Below, piece after piece: positions 1 through 5,995 of a stretch of DNA of 15,308 bases. The notes below the pieces were generated by a model. The model was given only the letters and a program-made list of their open reading frames with translations, had not been told where the DNA came from and searched no databases. This DNA is from DASYSA01 sp036003885 (GTDB taxonomy: Bacteria > Acidobacteriota > Blastocatellia > UBA7656), in NCBI GenBank assembly GCA_036003885.1, contig DASYSA010000375.1, positions 1 to 15,308 of the forward strand, read 5' to 3'. A program made the position numbers and the translations under genes. Within the stretch, counting starts at the first letter, position 1; each line of letters opens with the position of its first letter.

Positions 1-81
1 GAGTTCACTGTAGGTTTCGGTGTAGATTTCATCGATCTCTCTTCGAAGGATCGCGAGCAGATCGCCGGTTTCGCCGGGTAA
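1..81 (+). CDS. C-terminal end of a possible PilZ-domain protein (partial)
   Basis: An open frame enters from the left edge and stops at TAA 79-81, giving 26 residues. The residues FGVDFIDLSSKDREQI resemble the last strand and helix of PilZ domains, which typically end in a GV-x-F-x-D-L-S-x-x-D/E-R-E pattern. PilZ domains bind cyclic di-GMP. The ligand-binding RxxxR and D/NxSxxG motifs would lie outside the window, so the family call cannot be confirmed here. A strong bidirectional terminator hairpin at 150-193 fits a gene ending here. The opposite strand is also open through this stretch, but its translation is Arg/Ser-rich and less protein-like. Confidence 0.4.
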   Translation, partial: EFTVGFGVDFIDLSSKDREQIAGFAG

Positions 82-149
82 ACTCCGGGGAGATCGACGG
101 CTCAAAGATCTGCTTTCACGCGCTCTCACACAAGAAGCGCATCGCAATA

Positions 150-193
150 AAACAATAAAGGGTGGCCCAAATTGGGGCCACCCTTTATTGTTT
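150..193. terminator. Bidirectional intrinsic terminator, perfect 19-bp stem
   Basis: Positions 150-168 (AAACAATAAAGGGTGGCCC) are the exact reverse complement of 175-193, with a 6-base loop. The base of the stem is A-rich on the left and T-rich on the right, so it can end transcripts from either side. It lies between the rightward gene ending at 81 and the leftward tolC-family gene ending at 271, where a shared terminator is expected. Confidence 0.85.
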
Positions 194-270
194 ATGGTCT
201 CGGGTTTGTGGTCTCTGGTTTAGAGAAGAAACGAGAATCACAAAACCATAAACCAGAGACCCGAAACCAA
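190..270. repeat. Inverted heptamer repeat, GGTYTNN words
   Basis: The left half reads in 7-base steps GGTCTCG, GGTTTGT, GGTCTCT, GGTTTAG. The right half reads ACCATAA, ACCAGAG, ACCCGAA, ACCA. GGTCTCTGGTTTA (210-222) is exactly complementary to 249-261, so the pair can form a 13-bp stem with a 26-base loop. The right arm ends at 270, directly against the stop codon of the TolC-family gene (271-273). Confidence 0.8.
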
Positions 271-2097
271 TTATTTTACGTCGTTGACAGGCGGCTTTAC
301 GTCGACGTTGTTGCTGACCAGCGTCATGCCGGTAACTCTTTGCAGCTCAGCCAGCGCCTTGTTGAAGTCGGTCTGTGCACGAACTTCGTCTGCCTGTGCG
401 ATAGCGAAATCGTTCTGTCGTTGGAGGACGAGGAAGTTGGATGACAATCCTGCTCGGAACCTCTCCTGCTCACCACTCAGCTGAGCGTCCGCGGCTATGC
501 GGCCGGCCTTTGCAGCCTCGTATCTTTGTCGTGTAGCCTCGACAGCCTGCAGTGCGTTTCTGACATCGATCTGAACTATCTGTACGAGCTGTCGTTGGCG
601 AGCGTCTAGCCTTCGGCTCTCAGCGAGCGAGCGGCCGAGATTACCCTCAACCGTGCGATTGCGCCAGGGGAATTGGATCGACACACCAAACTGATAGGTG
701 GGAAAGTCGAAAGTACCGAGGTTGCGAAGGGCCTGGAAATAACCGCCCTGGAATCTCTGCTGAACCGTGCTTGCAGGAAATGGCGAAGTGGGATCAACCA
801 CTACCTGACTCGCCTTTCCTGCAGTGCCGCTGGTGGTAAAGAAGCCTATCAGATCAATCTGGGGCTTGAGCTGGTTCTTATAGAAACTCTGGTTTATGTG
901 ATTCTGCTCCACCTGAAACCTCAACTGGTCCAGCTCCGGCCTGTTCTTAAGGGCGACCGTAGTGAGGTCTTCCAGGCTCAGGGTCGGCTGTCCCATCTGG
1001 GGCGCATCGAGTGGAACGATCTCCGAGTTCCATATCTTGTCGTTCGGATCCTTGATCATCAGCGCCTTCAGTGCGTTTTCGGCGGTGGTAATCTGCTGTA
1101 GCGCGAGAATAACGGCTCCCTTTCGCGATTCGAGCGCGGCTTCGGTAGAGCGAAGTTCAATCGGAGCGAGGGTTCCCGCCTCGACCATCTTCTGGTTGTT
1201 CCCAAGCTGCGTGCGCGTCAACTCAACCGAGTCGCGCGCCACCTGCTCATTCCTTATAGTGAAGACGAGGTCCCAGTAAGCCTGCTGGACGTGGCTGATG
1301 ATGTTGATAACCATCTGTCGGAACTGGCTGTCGGAGATGTCCAAAGAGCGTTTGGCCAACTGGATACTCTGTCGAAAGGAATCGATCTTGAAGTTGCGCA
1401 TCAGCGGCTGGGTGACGTTCACCGAGAACGAGGGGCTGTAGCTGGGGCTTAACCTGTCATTGGAGCTGTTTGATGAGGATCGTCTATTGTTGAAATCGAG
1501 GCCCCACCTCGTGCCGGTGTGCTCAAGCATGTGGTCAAGTGAGAAGTTGTAAACCAGTTGGCGGCTCGTGAGTGATGGGTTGCCGCCGCCGAGCTGAGTC
1601 ACTGATGTGACCGGAACCGTCTGGCTCGTGTAGTTCATTACCGAGCCGAAAAGGGGGTCGTACGGACCTCGAGCTCCGAAAAGAGAGTACTGCGCCATTG
1701 AAACATCCTGGCGGGCCATCTCGATATCGAGGTTGTTCTTGAGAGCCAGCGCAATCGCGTTTTGTAGTGTGAGATCTTCCTTTTGTCCCTCGGTAATGCC
1801 AACTCGCTTCTTGGGCACTTCTGGTGATTGTGCCAGCGGTTGAGTGATCAGGTTCTGAGGCTTCGGCTCCTGTTGCGAGGCGCTTGCCGGCGGCTTCGGG
1901 TCCGTCTGCGGATCCTTCGATACCTCAGCCGGCACCGGGGCGGACTTTTCCTGCGCCTTGGCGATCTGCAGCTGGCGGGGAACTACTCCCTCCTGCGCAA
2001 ACGCCGTCAGGGGCAGCGACCCGCTCAGCATTACTACCAGCGACGCCACCGCCAACACACAGCTCGACCAGGATTCTCTTCGTGGAACTGAATTCAT
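271..2097 (-). CDS. TolC-family outer-membrane efflux/secretion channel
   Basis: This 608-residue protein belongs to the outer-membrane efflux protein family. Such proteins trimerise into a beta-barrel plus an alpha-helical periplasmic tunnel and accept substrates from inner-membrane pumps. A signal peptide spans about residues 1-35 (hydrophobic VLAVASLVVMLSG, then AFA-Q). Residues 37-105 are rich in Pro, Gln and Lys and look disordered. The two family repeats then begin with matching motifs: LTLQNAIALALKNNLDI (109-125) and LSLEDLTTVALKNRPEL (373-389). Long Gln/Ala/Glu-rich helices follow each. The ATG at 2097 was chosen because it opens the signal peptide and has GAGGAAG just upstream; the reading frame is open further upstream but without a signal. 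There is no lipobox cysteine. No pump or membrane-fusion gene is adjacent, so the partner is unknown. Confidence 0.93.
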   Translation of the reverse strand: MNSVPRRESWSSCVLAVASLVVMLSGSLPLTAFAQEGVVPRQLQIAKAQEKSAPVPAEVSKDPQTDPKPPASASQQEPKPQNLITQPLAQSPEVPKKRVGITEGQKEDLTLQNAIALALKNNLDIEMARQDVSMAQYSLFGARGPYDPLFGSVMNYTSQTVPVTSVTQLGGGNPSLTSRQLVYNFSLDHMLEHTGTRWGLDFNNRRSSSNSSNDRLSPSYSPSFSVNVTQPLMRNFKIDSFRQSIQLAKRSLDISDSQFRQMVINIISHVQQAYWDLVFTIRNEQVARDSVELTRTQLGNNQKMVEAGTLAPIELRSTEAALESRKGAVILALQQITTAENALKALMIKDPNDKIWNSEIVPLDAPQMGQPTLSLEDLTTVALKNRPELDQLRFQVEQNHINQSFYKNQLKPQIDLIGFFTTSGTAGKASQVVVDPTSPFPASTVQQRFQGGYFQALRNLGTFDFPTYQFGVSIQFPWRNRTVEGNLGRSLAESRRLDARQRQLVQIVQIDVRNALQAVEATRQRYEAAKAGRIAADAQLSGEQERFRAGLSSNFLVLQRQNDFAIAQADEVRAQTDFNKALAELQRVTGMTLVSNNVDVKPPVNDVK

Positions 2098-2120
2098 GAT
2101 CTTCCTCTCGAAACAATTTA

Positions 2121-2172
2121 CAAAACCCCAGTCCGGCTGGCGGACTCTGCCTGAAAGCAATACCGGGTTTTG
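2121..2172 (-). promoter_or_regulatory. Nested hairpin in the tolC-family leader
   Basis: CAAAACCC (2121-2128) pairs with GGGTTTTG (2165-2172). Inside it AGTCCG (2130-2135) pairs with CGGACT (2141-2146) around a 5-base loop. The structure lies 24 bases upstream of the ATG at 2097. It has no U tract, so it looks like a leader fold rather than a terminator. No known riboswitch is recognised, and no convincing promoter was found just upstream. Confidence 0.4.
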
Positions 2173-2250
2173 TTGACCAATCCGTAGTACGTCATCCTCG
2201 CGGGAGCCGTTTCATCTAATTCGCGCAAGCTCAGAGTGTACACGATCCAG

Positions 2251-2324
2251 GGGGAAGGATCTAGGATTTAGGATCTAGCATTGAGAGAGCCAGATCCTAA
2301 ATCCTAAATCCTAGATCCTTCCCC
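2251..2324. repeat. Inverted heptamer repeat, GGATYTA words, 24-bp stem
   Basis: The left arm reads in 7-base steps GGATCTA, GGATTTA, GGATCTA. The right arm holds the complements (TAAATCC, TAGATCC). Positions 2251-2274 are the perfect reverse complement of 2301-2324, giving a 24-bp stem with a 26-base loop. The outer ends GGGGAA/TTCCCC extend the pairing beyond the heptamers. It lies in the gene-free stretch upstream of the tolC-family gene. Confidence 0.85.
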
Positions 2325-2803
2325 TTTCAGTCAAACTGCGTGCCATCGCGGCTCGGATCTCCTAAAGTGCTGGCAGTGGGGCTGAAATCGCAAGAGCGGT
2401 CCTTCAGCGGGCCGTGAGTTTCCCAGCTTTGGGAACACCTTTTCCCGAAACCGCGAGAAGTATCGGTCAAGAATGACAGGTGCGAAGTTGAACGCGGATC
2501 TCTGCCTGAAGAGTAGACTCTCACCCCTTTCGACATTTCCCGGCCTGTTTGATCCGGAGCAACGGGAACGGAAAGAGAATAGGGGTTGGAAAGAGGGATT
2601 TATCCCCCTGGCACTGAAGCTCTGAGCCTCCAGTGCTCGCGAGATAAATCACATCTTCCAACCCCTCTTATCCTTTGGGATGGTTCACTGGAAGGTCCGC
2701 CACCTGACTTCACGGCTGAGAATGGTCGGCCCCTGTTTCGAGGTGACGACTCCGAACTCAACCGGTGAGCCTGGCGCATCACGCATCCCGGATCACATCC
2801 GCT
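2325..2803. other. Gene-poor intergenic stretch
   Basis: No convincing protein gene was found. A 69-codon leftward frame (2327-2536) lacks a good ribosome binding site and has Ser/Arg/Asp-rich composition without recognisable domains. A small hairpin, TTCCCA (2420-2425) with TGGGAA (2430-2435), and the larger hairpin at 2581-2666 are the only clear structures. The stretch could hold a non-coding RNA or a decayed gene. Confidence 0.5.
2581..2666. other. Three-tier long hairpin, possible structured RNA or small mobile repeat
   Basis: Three nested complementary segments share one axis. AGGGGTTGGAA (2581-2591) pairs with 2656-2666, GATTTATC (2597-2604) with 2643-2650, and GCACTG (2611-2616) with 2631-2636. 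Bulges separate the tiers. Unlike the other intergenic repeats here, it has no 7-base periodicity. It lies downstream of the small secreted-protein gene (stop at 2804), so it could be in that transcript's 3' region, a stand-alone small RNA or a miniature inverted-repeat element. Confidence 0.55.
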
Positions 2804-3160
2804 CTACTTGATCACCAGGGCTGTATCCATCCCTTTGAACTCGATACGGCTGATCGTGACCGAACCATCACCCGCAAGCCTGTAGACCACTGAATTGTCG
2901 GTTGCCGGCGTCGCCAACTTTGTAGTCTCATATGACGCTTTCACGACTTCGCGCTTTCCGTGCAGGAAAACGAGCTCGCCTTCTTTTCCCTCGACAAACT
3001 TGAGTGTGTAGTTCCCTTTCTCCAGGGCCTTTCCGCCGACCTTGGTATCCCGTCCGATCGTGACCCCTCTGGACTGCTCCTGACTCAAGACGGGCGAAAC
3101 GGCACTCAACCCCAAAATCATAGCAACCATCAATAATGCAACATTAAGATGTTTCTTCAT
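2804..3160 (-). CDS. Small secreted protein of unknown function
   Basis: This 118-residue protein has a clear signal peptide (MKKHLNVALLMVAMILGLSA, cleavage likely near SQ-EQ at about residue 26). The mature part of roughly 90 residues alternates short beta-prone segments (GVTIGRDTKVGG, GNYTLKFVEG, GELVFLHGKREVV, VVYRLAGDGSVTISRIEF). That suggests a small beta-sandwich or barrel in the periplasm or outside the cell. No cysteines or catalytic motif are visible. Similar short proteins with an 'alpha-gene-to-beta' VxLxxDTxVxGxxLxxGxY-like start are common in Acidobacteriota genomes; this is recalled, not checked. The ATG at 3160 has a good AAAGGAG 7 bases upstream. A TetR-type operator copy lies about 110 bases upstream, so the divergent-looking neighbour (same strand) tetR probably regulates it. 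Confidence 0.8.
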   Translation of the reverse strand: MKKHLNVALLMVAMILGLSAVSPVLSQEQSRGVTIGRDTKVGGKALEKGNYTLKFVEGKEGELVFLHGKREVVKASYETTKLATPATDNSVVYRLAGDGSVTISRIEFKGMDTALVIK

Positions 3161-3269
3161 AGCTCGACTCCTTTCGTAATCAATTGCAAGTCTCCAGTTC
3201 CCAAGCCGGGGGCGCTCCTTCTACCGGGATCCGCTCTTCCTCACTTTCAAGTTAACACCACTCAGTACG

Positions 3270-3282
3270 TTAACACCGTTAA
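3270..3282. promoter_or_regulatory. Second TetR-type operator copy upstream of the small secreted gene
   Basis: TTAACACCGTTAA at 3270-3282 matches 11 of 13 bases of the palindrome core TTAACAGTGTTAA found in the tetR promoter (3963-3975). A further half-site GTTAACACC at 3251-3259 repeats 3269-3277 at 18-base spacing. The block lies between the tetR stop and the small secreted gene, where a repressor could block that gene's transcription. No clean -35/-10 pair could be assigned beside it. Confidence 0.6.
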
Positions 3283-3292
3283 TAGATGTTCC

Positions 3293-3315
3293 AAAAAAAA
3301 TCAGGCCTTGAGGCC
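3293..3315 (-). terminator. Short intrinsic terminator overlapping the tetR stop codon
   Basis: Read on the minus strand, a GGCC-tetraloop-GGCC stem (3304-3315) in the last tetR codons is followed by the TGA stop and then eight U residues (3293-3300). The stem is only 4-5 bp, which is weak, but the uninterrupted U tract directly after it favours termination. Confidence 0.5.
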
Positions 3316-3906
3316 GGCGCACATCGAGTCGACGAGCAGGTTTATGGTCTGTTCAGCATCAATCCACGGGTAATGTGGGTGAGTAATCAGCAGCGACGTT
3401 ATTCCGTGAACTGCCGCCCACAGTGCCTGGCTTGCCACATCGACGTCGATTTCGCGAAACTTTTTCTGCTTCACGCACTCCTCAACGCTTCGTTTTACGA
3501 GGTTGAAGGCTTGCCGGCCCATCGACTTCTCGTGCTGAGCGGGATCGAAGTGCTCAAGGGGGCGGTTGATGAAGGTGACCCTGTAATGATTCGGGTGCTT
3601 CAAACCAAAGTCGACATAGGCTAGTCCGATCATTCGCACGGTCTGAATCGGATCGCTCTGGTCTTTCAACAATTCTTCAGCATTAGTGGCGAGTTTGGCG
3701 AAAGTCTCCTCGCAGAGGTGAAAGAGCAGGTCGGCCTTATCCTTGAAGTGGAGGTAGATGGTAGTTGGCGAATACTCAATCTTTTCTGCTATGCGGCGCA
3801 TCGAGACGTTTTCGTAGCCGTCTTTGACAAAAAGCTCACGCGCGGCATCCAGAATCTCCTGCCTGAGTGACTCCTTTTGTCGTTCCCGCCTCTGTTTCGT
3901 TCCCAT
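3301..3906 (-). CDS. TetR-family transcriptional regulator with WHG-type ligand domain
   Basis: This 201-residue protein has the TetR layout. An N-terminal helix-turn-helix domain covers about residues 13-60 (ILDAARELFVKDGYENVSM, then IAEKIEYSPTTIYLHFKDKADLL). A helical ligand-binding domain follows. Its C-terminal half has LWAAVHGITSLL (162-173), the W-x-x-x-H-G signature of one TetR C-terminal domain family. Such repressors release DNA when a small ligand binds; the ligand is unknown. The ATG at 3906 is chosen because 32 further upstream codons only translate the heptamer repeat. No Shine-Dalgarno is visible before it: the repeat runs almost to the start codon. The promoter (3975-4002) contains a palindromic operator, implying self-repression. 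Likely targets are itself, the small secreted gene and possibly the oppositely oriented ribonuclease gene. Confidence 0.93.
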   Translation of the reverse strand: MGTKQRRERQKESLRQEILDAARELFVKDGYENVSMRRIAEKIEYSPTTIYLHFKDKADLLFHLCEETFAKLATNAEELLKDQSDPIQTVRMIGLAYVDFGLKHPNHYRVTFINRPLEHFDPAQHEKSMGRQAFNLVKRSVEECVKQKKFREIDVDVASQALWAAVHGITSLLITHPHYPWIDAEQTINLLVDSMCAGLKA

Positions 3907-3961
3907 GATCGTTTCGCGTTTCGCGTTCCGCGTTTCTCGTTGCTCGTTTGGCGTTCGATTA

Positions 3962-3976
3962 CTTAACAGTGTTAAG
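3962..3976. promoter_or_regulatory. Perfect palindromic operator for TetR
   Basis: CTTAACA-G-TGTTAAG is a perfect 7-1-7 palindrome. It overlaps the downstream end of the tetR -10 box and the predicted transcription start, the usual position of a TetR autorepression site. A near copy is at 3270-3282. Confidence 0.75.
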
Positions 3977-4002
3977 CATACCGTAAATCCCCCCAGTGTC
4001 AA
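3975..4002 (-). promoter_or_regulatory. Sigma70-type promoter of tetR
   Basis: On the minus strand, -35 TTGACA (3997-4002) and -10 TATGCT (3975-3980) are separated by 16 bases. The -35 is consensus and the -10 matches four of six. Transcription would begin near 3968, about 60 bases before the start codon, inside the palindromic operator. Confidence 0.75.
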
Positions 4003-4138
4003 GGACTGTCTCTTGTCGTTTCGCGTTTCTCGTCGCCACGAACAAAACCCCAGGTGAACAGAACGCGAAACTCGAAACGCGGAACGCGAAACGCCTCCCC
4101 CTTGCCCGGCCGAGGCCGGTCTGATAGCTTGAGCTTCG

Positions 4139-5533
4139 ATGGCTAATATTCAGTTCCTCGGCGCCACCGGCACGGTCACCGGATCAAAGTTCGTTCTCGA
4201 AATCGGCGGCAGCCGCGCCATGATCGACTGCGGGCTCTTTCAAGGTCTGAAGGAACTGCGCCGGCGCAACTGGCAGCCGCTGCCCCTCAGCCCGGCCTCC
4301 ATCGGCTGGCTGATCCTGACGCACGCCCACATAGATCACTCGGGCTACCTGCCCCGACTCGTCCGGGACGGGTTCACCGGACCGATCTATGCAACCTCCG
4401 CGACCGCCGACCTGCTGGAGTTTCTTCTTCCCGATTCCGCCAGACTTCAGGAAGAGGATGCCGATTATGCCAACCGAAAAGGCTATTCCAAGCATAAACC
4501 GGCCGTTCCGCTCTACACTGAAGAAGACGCCAGAAGGACGCTCAAACAGGTACACAAGGTCGCCTATAACGAGGAGGTGCGCCTGAGCAAGTTCCTGAAG
4601 ATTCGCTTCATTCCCGCGGGCCATATACTCGGATCGAGCTTCGTCGCGGCAGATATTACTGAGCGGGATCACGATCCGATTCGGGTCTTGTTTTCCGGCG
4701 ACATCGGACGCTACGACGAGCCGATCCTGAATGATCCGTCGCCGGTGGAGGAGGCCGACTACCTGCTGCTCGAGTCAACCTATGGCAATCGCCTTCACGA
4801 GCAGGCCGACCCCAAAGATCGTCTCGCGGAAATAATCAACGCTACCGCGGAGCGCGGGGGGAAGGTGGTTATTCCCGCGTTCGCGGTTGGGCGCACCCAG
4901 TTGCTTGTCTACTATCTTCGCGAACTCGAGGATGAGGGTCGAATCCCCGTTCTTCCCGTTGCCGTTGATTCGCCGATGGGAGTTTCAGTGACGAAGCTCT
5001 ACTCCAGGCATGGAGAGGATCACGACCTCGACATGCAGGACCTGGTAAAGCTGAAGCGGAATCCACTCGCCACACGCAACTTCACTTTAGTGCAGGGGCG
5101 AGGCGGCTCGAAGGCGCTCGGCCAGCAGCCGGGCCCGGCAATAATCATCTCGGCGTCCGGTATGGCGACCGGGGGCCGCGTGCTACACCACCTCGCGCAA
5201 TACCTTCCTGACCCGGCCAGCGCCGTGATACTGGTTGGGTATCAGGCGGTCGGAACAAGAGGAAGAAGAATGCAGGACGGCGAACGGGAGATAAAGATCC
5301 ACGGCCAGATGGTGCCGGTCAACGCTCGAGTGGAGAGCATGGGCAGTCTGTCGGCGCATGCGGATTCGGGCGAGTTATTGCGATGGCTGCAGGGTTTCAA
5401 GCGGCCGCCTCGTGCCACCTTCATTGTCCACGGCGAACCCGAATCAGCCGCCGGCCTTCGAGACTCAATCGCGAAGCAGTTCGGCTGGAACGTCGTGATC
5501 CCAACTTATCAACAGATAGTCGAACTCGGATAA
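4139..5533 (+). CDS. Beta-CASP metallo-beta-lactamase ribonuclease (RNA processing exonuclease type)
   Basis: This 464-residue protein has the full set of MBL-fold beta-CASP motifs. THAHIDHSG holds the zinc ligands H62, H64, D66 and H67. Further ligands are H162 (GHILGS), D188 (FSGDIG) and H431 (VHGEPE). The beta-CASP insert shows ESTYGNR (212-218), IPAFAVGRTQ (245-254), SASGMATGG (338-346) and SAHADSGEL (405-413). Proteins of this kind, including bacterial homologues of the CPSF73/Ysh1 nuclease, cut or trim RNA in the cytoplasm. The length is normal for the group. The ATG at 4139 begins the first beta strand (MANIQFLGATGTVTGS), so it is firm, although no clear Shine-Dalgarno precedes it. A weak TTGCCC/TAGCTT pair ends only 8 bases upstream, so the message might be leaderless. 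It is the only rightward complete gene in the window. Confidence 0.94.
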   Translation: MANIQFLGATGTVTGSKFVLEIGGSRAMIDCGLFQGLKELRRRNWQPLPLSPASIGWLILTHAHIDHSGYLPRLVRDGFTGPIYATSATADLLEFLLPDSARLQEEDADYANRKGYSKHKPAVPLYTEEDARRTLKQVHKVAYNEEVRLSKFLKIRFIPAGHILGSSFVAADITERDHDPIRVLFSGDIGRYDEPILNDPSPVEEADYLLLESTYGNRLHEQADPKDRLAEIINATAERGGKVVIPAFAVGRTQLLVYYLRELEDEGRIPVLPVAVDSPMGVSVTKLYSRHGEDHDLDMQDLVKLKRNPLATRNFTLVQGRGGSKALGQQPGPAIIISASGMATGGRVLHHLAQYLPDPASAVILVGYQAVGTRGRRMQDGEREIKIHGQMVPVNARVESMGSLSAHADSGELLRWLQGFKRPPRATFIVHGEPESAAGLRDSIAKQFGWNVVIPTYQQIVELG

Positions 5534-5537
5534 AGAA

Positions 5538-5992
5538 ACGTTTTACGTTTTGCGTTTTACGTTTTACGTTTTGTCGGCAGCAGGGGATCGAGCTCCACAG
5601 AGGATCTCGCCAGATACCGTCGGACTTGAAGGCAGAACGCAAAACGTTAAAACGCGAAAGTTTTTTTACACTCCACAGAGGCACTCGCCAGATACCATCG
5701 CACTTGAAGGCAAAACGTAAAACGTTAAACGTTAAAACGCGAAACCTTTTTTACACTCCACAGAGGCACTCGCCAGATACCCATCGGACTTGAAGGCAGA
5801 ACGCAAAACGTTAAAACACAAAACATTTTTTACACTCCACAGAGGCACTCGACAGAGACCATCGGACTTGGGGCAGAACGCAAACGTAAAACGTTAAAAC
5901 GCGAAACCTTTTTTACACTCCACAGAGGCACTCACCAGAGACCATCGGACTTGAAGGCAGAACGTAAAACGTAAAACGCTAAACGCTAAACG
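5538..5992. repeat. Inverted heptamer arms, CGTTTTA words, enclosing a tandem array
   Basis: After the ribonuclease stop codon the words ACGTTTT, GCGTTTT, ACGTTTT, ACGTTTT run from about 5540 to 5571. The complementary words AACGTAA, AACGTAA, AACGCTA, AACGCTA lie at 5961-5992. CGTTTTACGTTTTACGTT (5553-5570) is exactly complementary to 5961-5978. The right end stops 4 bases before the lon stop codon (5996-5998). The convergent genes have no other terminator-like structure between them. Confidence 0.85.
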
Positions 5993-5995
5993 TCT
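5593..5995. repeat. Five tandem units of 78-85 bp
   Basis: Units begin with CTCCACAGAGG at 5593, 5671, 5756, 5835 and 5918, giving lengths 78, 85, 79, 83 and about 78. Each has a conserved front (CTCCACAGAGGCACTCGCC and ATCGGACTTGAAGGCAG) followed by AACGNAAAACG-type heptamers. The first four end in a T tract and ACA; the fifth loses that tail. Unit 2 gains exactly 7 bases and unit 4 gains 7 minus two single-base losses, so the inner heptamers expand independently of the outer unit. Confidence 0.9.

Larger units (their letters stand above)
3910..4093. repeat. Inverted heptamer repeat, GTTTCGC words, around the tetR promoter
   Basis: At 3911-3956 the sequence reads GTTTCGC, GTTTCGC, GTTCCGC, GTTTCTC, GTTGCTC, GTTTGGC in 7-base steps. 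A second short block lies at 4018-4033. The complementary block is at 4060-4093 (GAACGCG, AAACTCG, AAACGCG). Positions 3918-3936 and 4074-4092 are perfect 19-base inverted arms 137 bases apart, and they enclose the tetR promoter and operator. The left arm ends 4 bases from the tetR start codon. Confidence 0.8.

Noticed and set aside
2327..2536. 69-codon minus-strand open frame
   Set aside because: No good ribosome binding site, unusual Ser/Arg/Asp-rich composition and no recognised domain. Its end directly against the repeat at 2324 echoes real genes here, so it is not fully excluded.
3907..4002. Upstream extension of TetR by 32 residues
   Set aside because: The extension only translates GAAACGC-type repeat words and the operator region, and the promoter lies within it.
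5383..5793. 136-codon plus-strand frame crossing the ribonuclease end
   Set aside because: It is out of frame with the ribonuclease and then translates the tandem repeat units, producing a repetitive peptide.
5593..5995. CRISPR-like array of regular repeats
   Set aside because: The entire 78-85 bp unit is conserved and there are no unique spacers or cas genes; it is a tandem repeat.
5593..5995. Iteron-type replication origin or DnaA-box cluster
   Set aside because: No TTATNCACA boxes occur, no replication gene is near, and the site is a convergent intergenic region.
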